Shown: one piece after another, positions 5,251-6,806 of the stretch
Numbering within the stretch: the first letter of the stretch is position 1
How the letters are laid out: each line of letters starts with the position of its first letter
The notes under the pieces: model-generated
Told to the model about the DNA's origin: nothing
Seen by the model: the letters and a program-made list of their open reading frames with translations, nothing else
The model's database searches: none
Made by a program: the position numbers and the translations under genes
Assembly: GCA_001940655.1 (NCBI GenBank)
Contig: MBAA01000186.1
Span: forward strand, 10,275 to 17,080
Length of the DNA stretch: 6,806 nucleotides
DNA from: Promethearchaeota archaeon CR_4
GTDB taxonomy: Archaea; Asgardarchaeota; Lokiarchaeia; Sigyniarchaeales; CR-4
Reading direction: 5' to 3'

Positions 5251-6393
5251 CCTGAAATTAACCCGGAACCTAGTCGCTTGCGAGATCTCCACGTGCTCCC
5301 CAAGGTCCGGGACAGTCTGAGTTATCTGTACGTGGAGCATTGCCGAATCGACCAGGAACACAAGGCGATCGCCATCCACGAAGAGCAGGGTAAGGTGCCC
5401 GTGCCATGCGCTACCCTGAGCTTGCTGATGCTCGGACCGGGAACCTCGATCTCCCACGCGGCAGTCCTGACACTGGCAGATAACGGATGCTTGGTGGTCT
5501 GGTGTGGGGAGCAAGGGGTGCGGTTCTACGCGCAGGGGATGGGGGAAACCCGGAGCACTGCCAAGGTGTTGCACCAGGCGCATCTCTGCTGCGACTCAAC
5601 CTTACGCCTCCAAGTTGTCCGGAACATATACATTGCACGGTTTACCCCCGGCGAGCTTGATCCCTCGCTAACAATCCAGCAGTTACGCGGGCGGGAGGGC
5701 ATCCGCGTGCGCGAGGCCTACACGATAGCGAGTAGGGAGAACGGGGTACCCTGGCACGGTCGCAATTATGACCGATCCCAGTGGACGAAAGCGGATTCCG
5801 TCAACCGGGCACTCTCTGTGGCTAATTCGTGCTTGTATGGCATCTGCCACGCCGCCATTGTGTCCGCGGGATACTCGCCGGCGCTCGGGTTCATCCACAC
5901 CGGTAAGCAGCTGTCGTTCGTGTACGACATCGCGGACCTCTACAAGGCAGATGTCACGATCCCCCTCGCCTTCCGGACTGCCGCAGAGGGATCGAACGAA
6001 CTCGACCGCCGGATACGCTTGGCCTGCCGGGACGCCTTCAAGGGCAGTAAAATCCTCGCCCGGATTCTTCCCGACATCGACCGCATCCTGACGGTTAGTG
6101 TGGCGGCACCCTTGCCAGACAATGGTGGAGAGGAAGACGAGGGGGATTACGATGCCGATGCCGCTGCCCCAGGCCCCCTGTGGGATCCACACGAGGGTAC
6201 CGTTCCTGGCGGGCAGAGCTTTGGCGAGGACGATGCCAAACCGGAAAGTCCTGCCAACACCCACGAGCAAGACACATCTCCAAAAACAGACATCACTTCC
6301 GGAACCTCAAAAAGTACTCCAAAAGTGAATCCCGAGACAACCTCCAAGTCTCCTGACATTAACGAGGAGGAGGGACGTGAACGGCCAAGCTGA
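5248..6393 (+). CDS. cas1: Cas1 (type I-E), CRISPR spacer integrase
   Basis: Cas1 is the metal-dependent integrase that, with Cas2, inserts new spacers into the CRISPR array. I start it at CTG 5248 (381 residues), because it has a well-spaced GGAGG and gives the N-terminus MPEINPEPSRLRDLHVLPKV. The first conventional start, TTG 5278, has no ribosome site and would begin at LRDLHVLP (371 residues); an in-frame TAG at 5233 closes the frame upstream. Catalytic residues are all present: Glu150 in LRGREG, His217 in FIHTGK, and Asp227 and Asp230 in VYDIAD. LMLGPGTSISHAA and WCGEQGVRFYA are the N-terminal domain motifs. After the core comes the LWDPHEGTVPGG motif (311-322), then about 50 low-complexity residues rich in Ser, Thr, Pro and acidic side chains, beyond the usual ~305-330. 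The gene is GC-rich (39 of 60 bases in two sampled lines), unlike cse1. Confidence 0.94.
   Translation: MPEINPEPSRLRDLHVLPKVRDSLSYLYVEHCRIDQEHKAIAIHEEQGKVPVPCATLSLLMLGPGTSISHAAVLTLADNGCLVVWCGEQGVRFYAQGMGETRSTAKVLHQAHLCCDSTLRLQVVRNIYIARFTPGELDPSLTIQQLRGREGIRVREAYTIASRENGVPWHGRNYDRSQWTKADSVNRALSVANSCLYGICHAAIVSAGYSPALGFIHTGKQLSFVYDIADLYKADVTIPLAFRTAAEGSNELDRRIRLACRDAFKGSKILARILPDIDRILTVSVAAPLPDNGGEEDEGDYDADAAAPGPLWDPHEGTVPGGQSFGEDDAKPESPANTHEQDTSPKTDITSGTSKSTPKVNPETTSKSPDINEEEGRERPS
6364..6374 (+). promoter_or_regulatory. Purine-rich ribosome site before cas2e, oddly spaced
   Basis: GAGGAGGAGGG lies inside the end of cas1. It is six bases (from AGGAGG 6365-6370) ahead of GTG 6377, which is in the wrong frame for Cas2e, and 15 or more bases ahead of CTG 6390, which is in the right frame. 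Either the cas2e start works by coupling to the cas1 stop, or one extra base near 6380 has displaced a GTG start. Confidence 0.5.
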
Positions 6394-6806
6394 CGCTCAT
6401 CTTCACGGAGAACGTGCCAGTGTCCCTTCGGGGCGAGCTTACCCGCTGGATGCTCGAACCACGCCCGGGCGTGTTCGTTGGCAAGCTCTCGCGGCGAGTT
6501 CGGGAACTCTTGTGGGAGAAGACCTGCAAGCATGTGGGGGAGGGGGGATGCATGTTGCTCCAAGTGCAGAATAACGAGCAGCGGTTTACCTTGGAGATGG
6601 TAGGCGACTGCCGGCGAACAATCGTGAATTTCGATGGTCTCTACCTCATACGCGTGCCCGAGGACGTTAAACTCCCACCTGCTCCCAAGGCCAAATCAGT
6701 GTTCCCTCCGGTCCAATTCCCCAACCAAATGCAACAACGCCTTCCTGAAACCAAACCTGTGAGCGAACCCATCCACCCTCAACCTACCTCCCCCCCCCGT
6801 CCCAAG
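6390..6806 (+). CDS. cas2: Cas2e, adaptation partner of Cas1, with C-terminal extension, 3'-truncated
   Basis: Cas2e forms the central dimer of the Cas1-Cas2 integration complex. The core is unmistakable: TLIFTENVPVSLRGELTRW (2-20), MLEPRPGVFVGKLSRRVRELLW (21-42), and VNFDGLYLIRVP (about 85-96). The frame has no ATG, GTG or TTG before the homology: TGA 6378-6380 closes it, then come ACG, GCC, AAG and CTG. CTG 6390 gives MTLIFTENVP, exactly the expected beginning, and overlaps the cas1 stop as CTGA. Cas2e usually ends near 95-110 residues; here 139 codons run to the window end with no stop. The last ~40 residues are Pro-rich (KLPPAPKAKSVFPPV, later HPQPTSPPRPK), like a linker. Some type I-E Cas2 proteins are known to be fused to a DnaQ-type exonuclease; that could follow, but it is not visible. 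Confidence 0.9.
   Translation, partial: MTLIFTENVPVSLRGELTRWMLEPRPGVFVGKLSRRVRELLWEKTCKHVGEGGCMLLQVQNNEQRFTLEMVGDCRRTIVNFDGLYLIRVPEDVKLPPAPKAKSVFPPVQFPNQMQQRLPETKPVSEPIHPQPTSPPRPK
6790..6798 (+). repeat. Run of nine C in the cas2e linker
   Basis: Nine C residues encode prolines near the window end. Such a run is prone to length change by slippage or sequencing error, so the reading frame after it should be taken with care. Confidence 0.7.

Noticed and set aside
5683..6270. Long minus-strand frame (195 codons) opposite cas1
   Set aside because: It is a typical shadow in GC-rich coding DNA, with no motif or ribosome site, opposite a gene with complete catalytic residues.
6377..6574. 65-codon frame from GTG with a well-placed ribosome site
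   Set aside because: Its protein is an Ala/Gly/Arg-rich shadow of the strongly conserved Cas2e core in another frame; the ribosome site more likely serves cas2e.

Overview
The window holds most of a type I-E CRISPR-Cas operon, all on the + strand and in the canonical order: cse1 (casA/cas8e, 5' end missing), cse2 (casB), cas7e (casC), cas5e (casD), cas6e (casE), then after a gap of about 490 bases cas1 and cas2e (3' end missing). cas3 is not here; by the usual order it would lie upstream of base 1. I see no CRISPR repeats. The organism is a bacterium I cannot place. The Cas sequences match the family generally, and the DNA is of moderate GC in the interference genes and GC-rich in the adaptation genes.

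Bases 1-4754 encode the five Cascade subunits. cse1 overlaps or nearly abuts cse2. A 114-base A-rich leader precedes cas7e, 13 bases separate cas7e from cas5e, and cas5e and cas6e share one base (TAATG). Cas6e would process the CRISPR transcript and stay on the 3' hairpin, Cas7e would coat the spacer, Cas5e would hold the 5' handle, and Cse1 with Cse2 would complete the complex, recognise the PAM and recruit Cas3.

Bases 4755-5247 are AT-rich and have no convincing gene, but hold several short repeats and palindromes that may be control sites for the adaptation genes. Bases 5248-6806 encode Cas1 and Cas2e, the spacer-integration pair. Both appear to lack an ATG, GTG or TTG start at the place where homology begins. 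The best candidates are CTG codons at 5248 and 6390; the second overlaps the cas1 stop as CTGA.

The system itself is known, so I do not claim a new one. The unusual points are the paired CTG starts, low-complexity charged or proline-rich tails or inserts on five of the seven proteins, a Cas2e that runs on past its normal end into a proline-rich linker (possibly towards a fused domain), and the base-composition break between the interference and adaptation modules.
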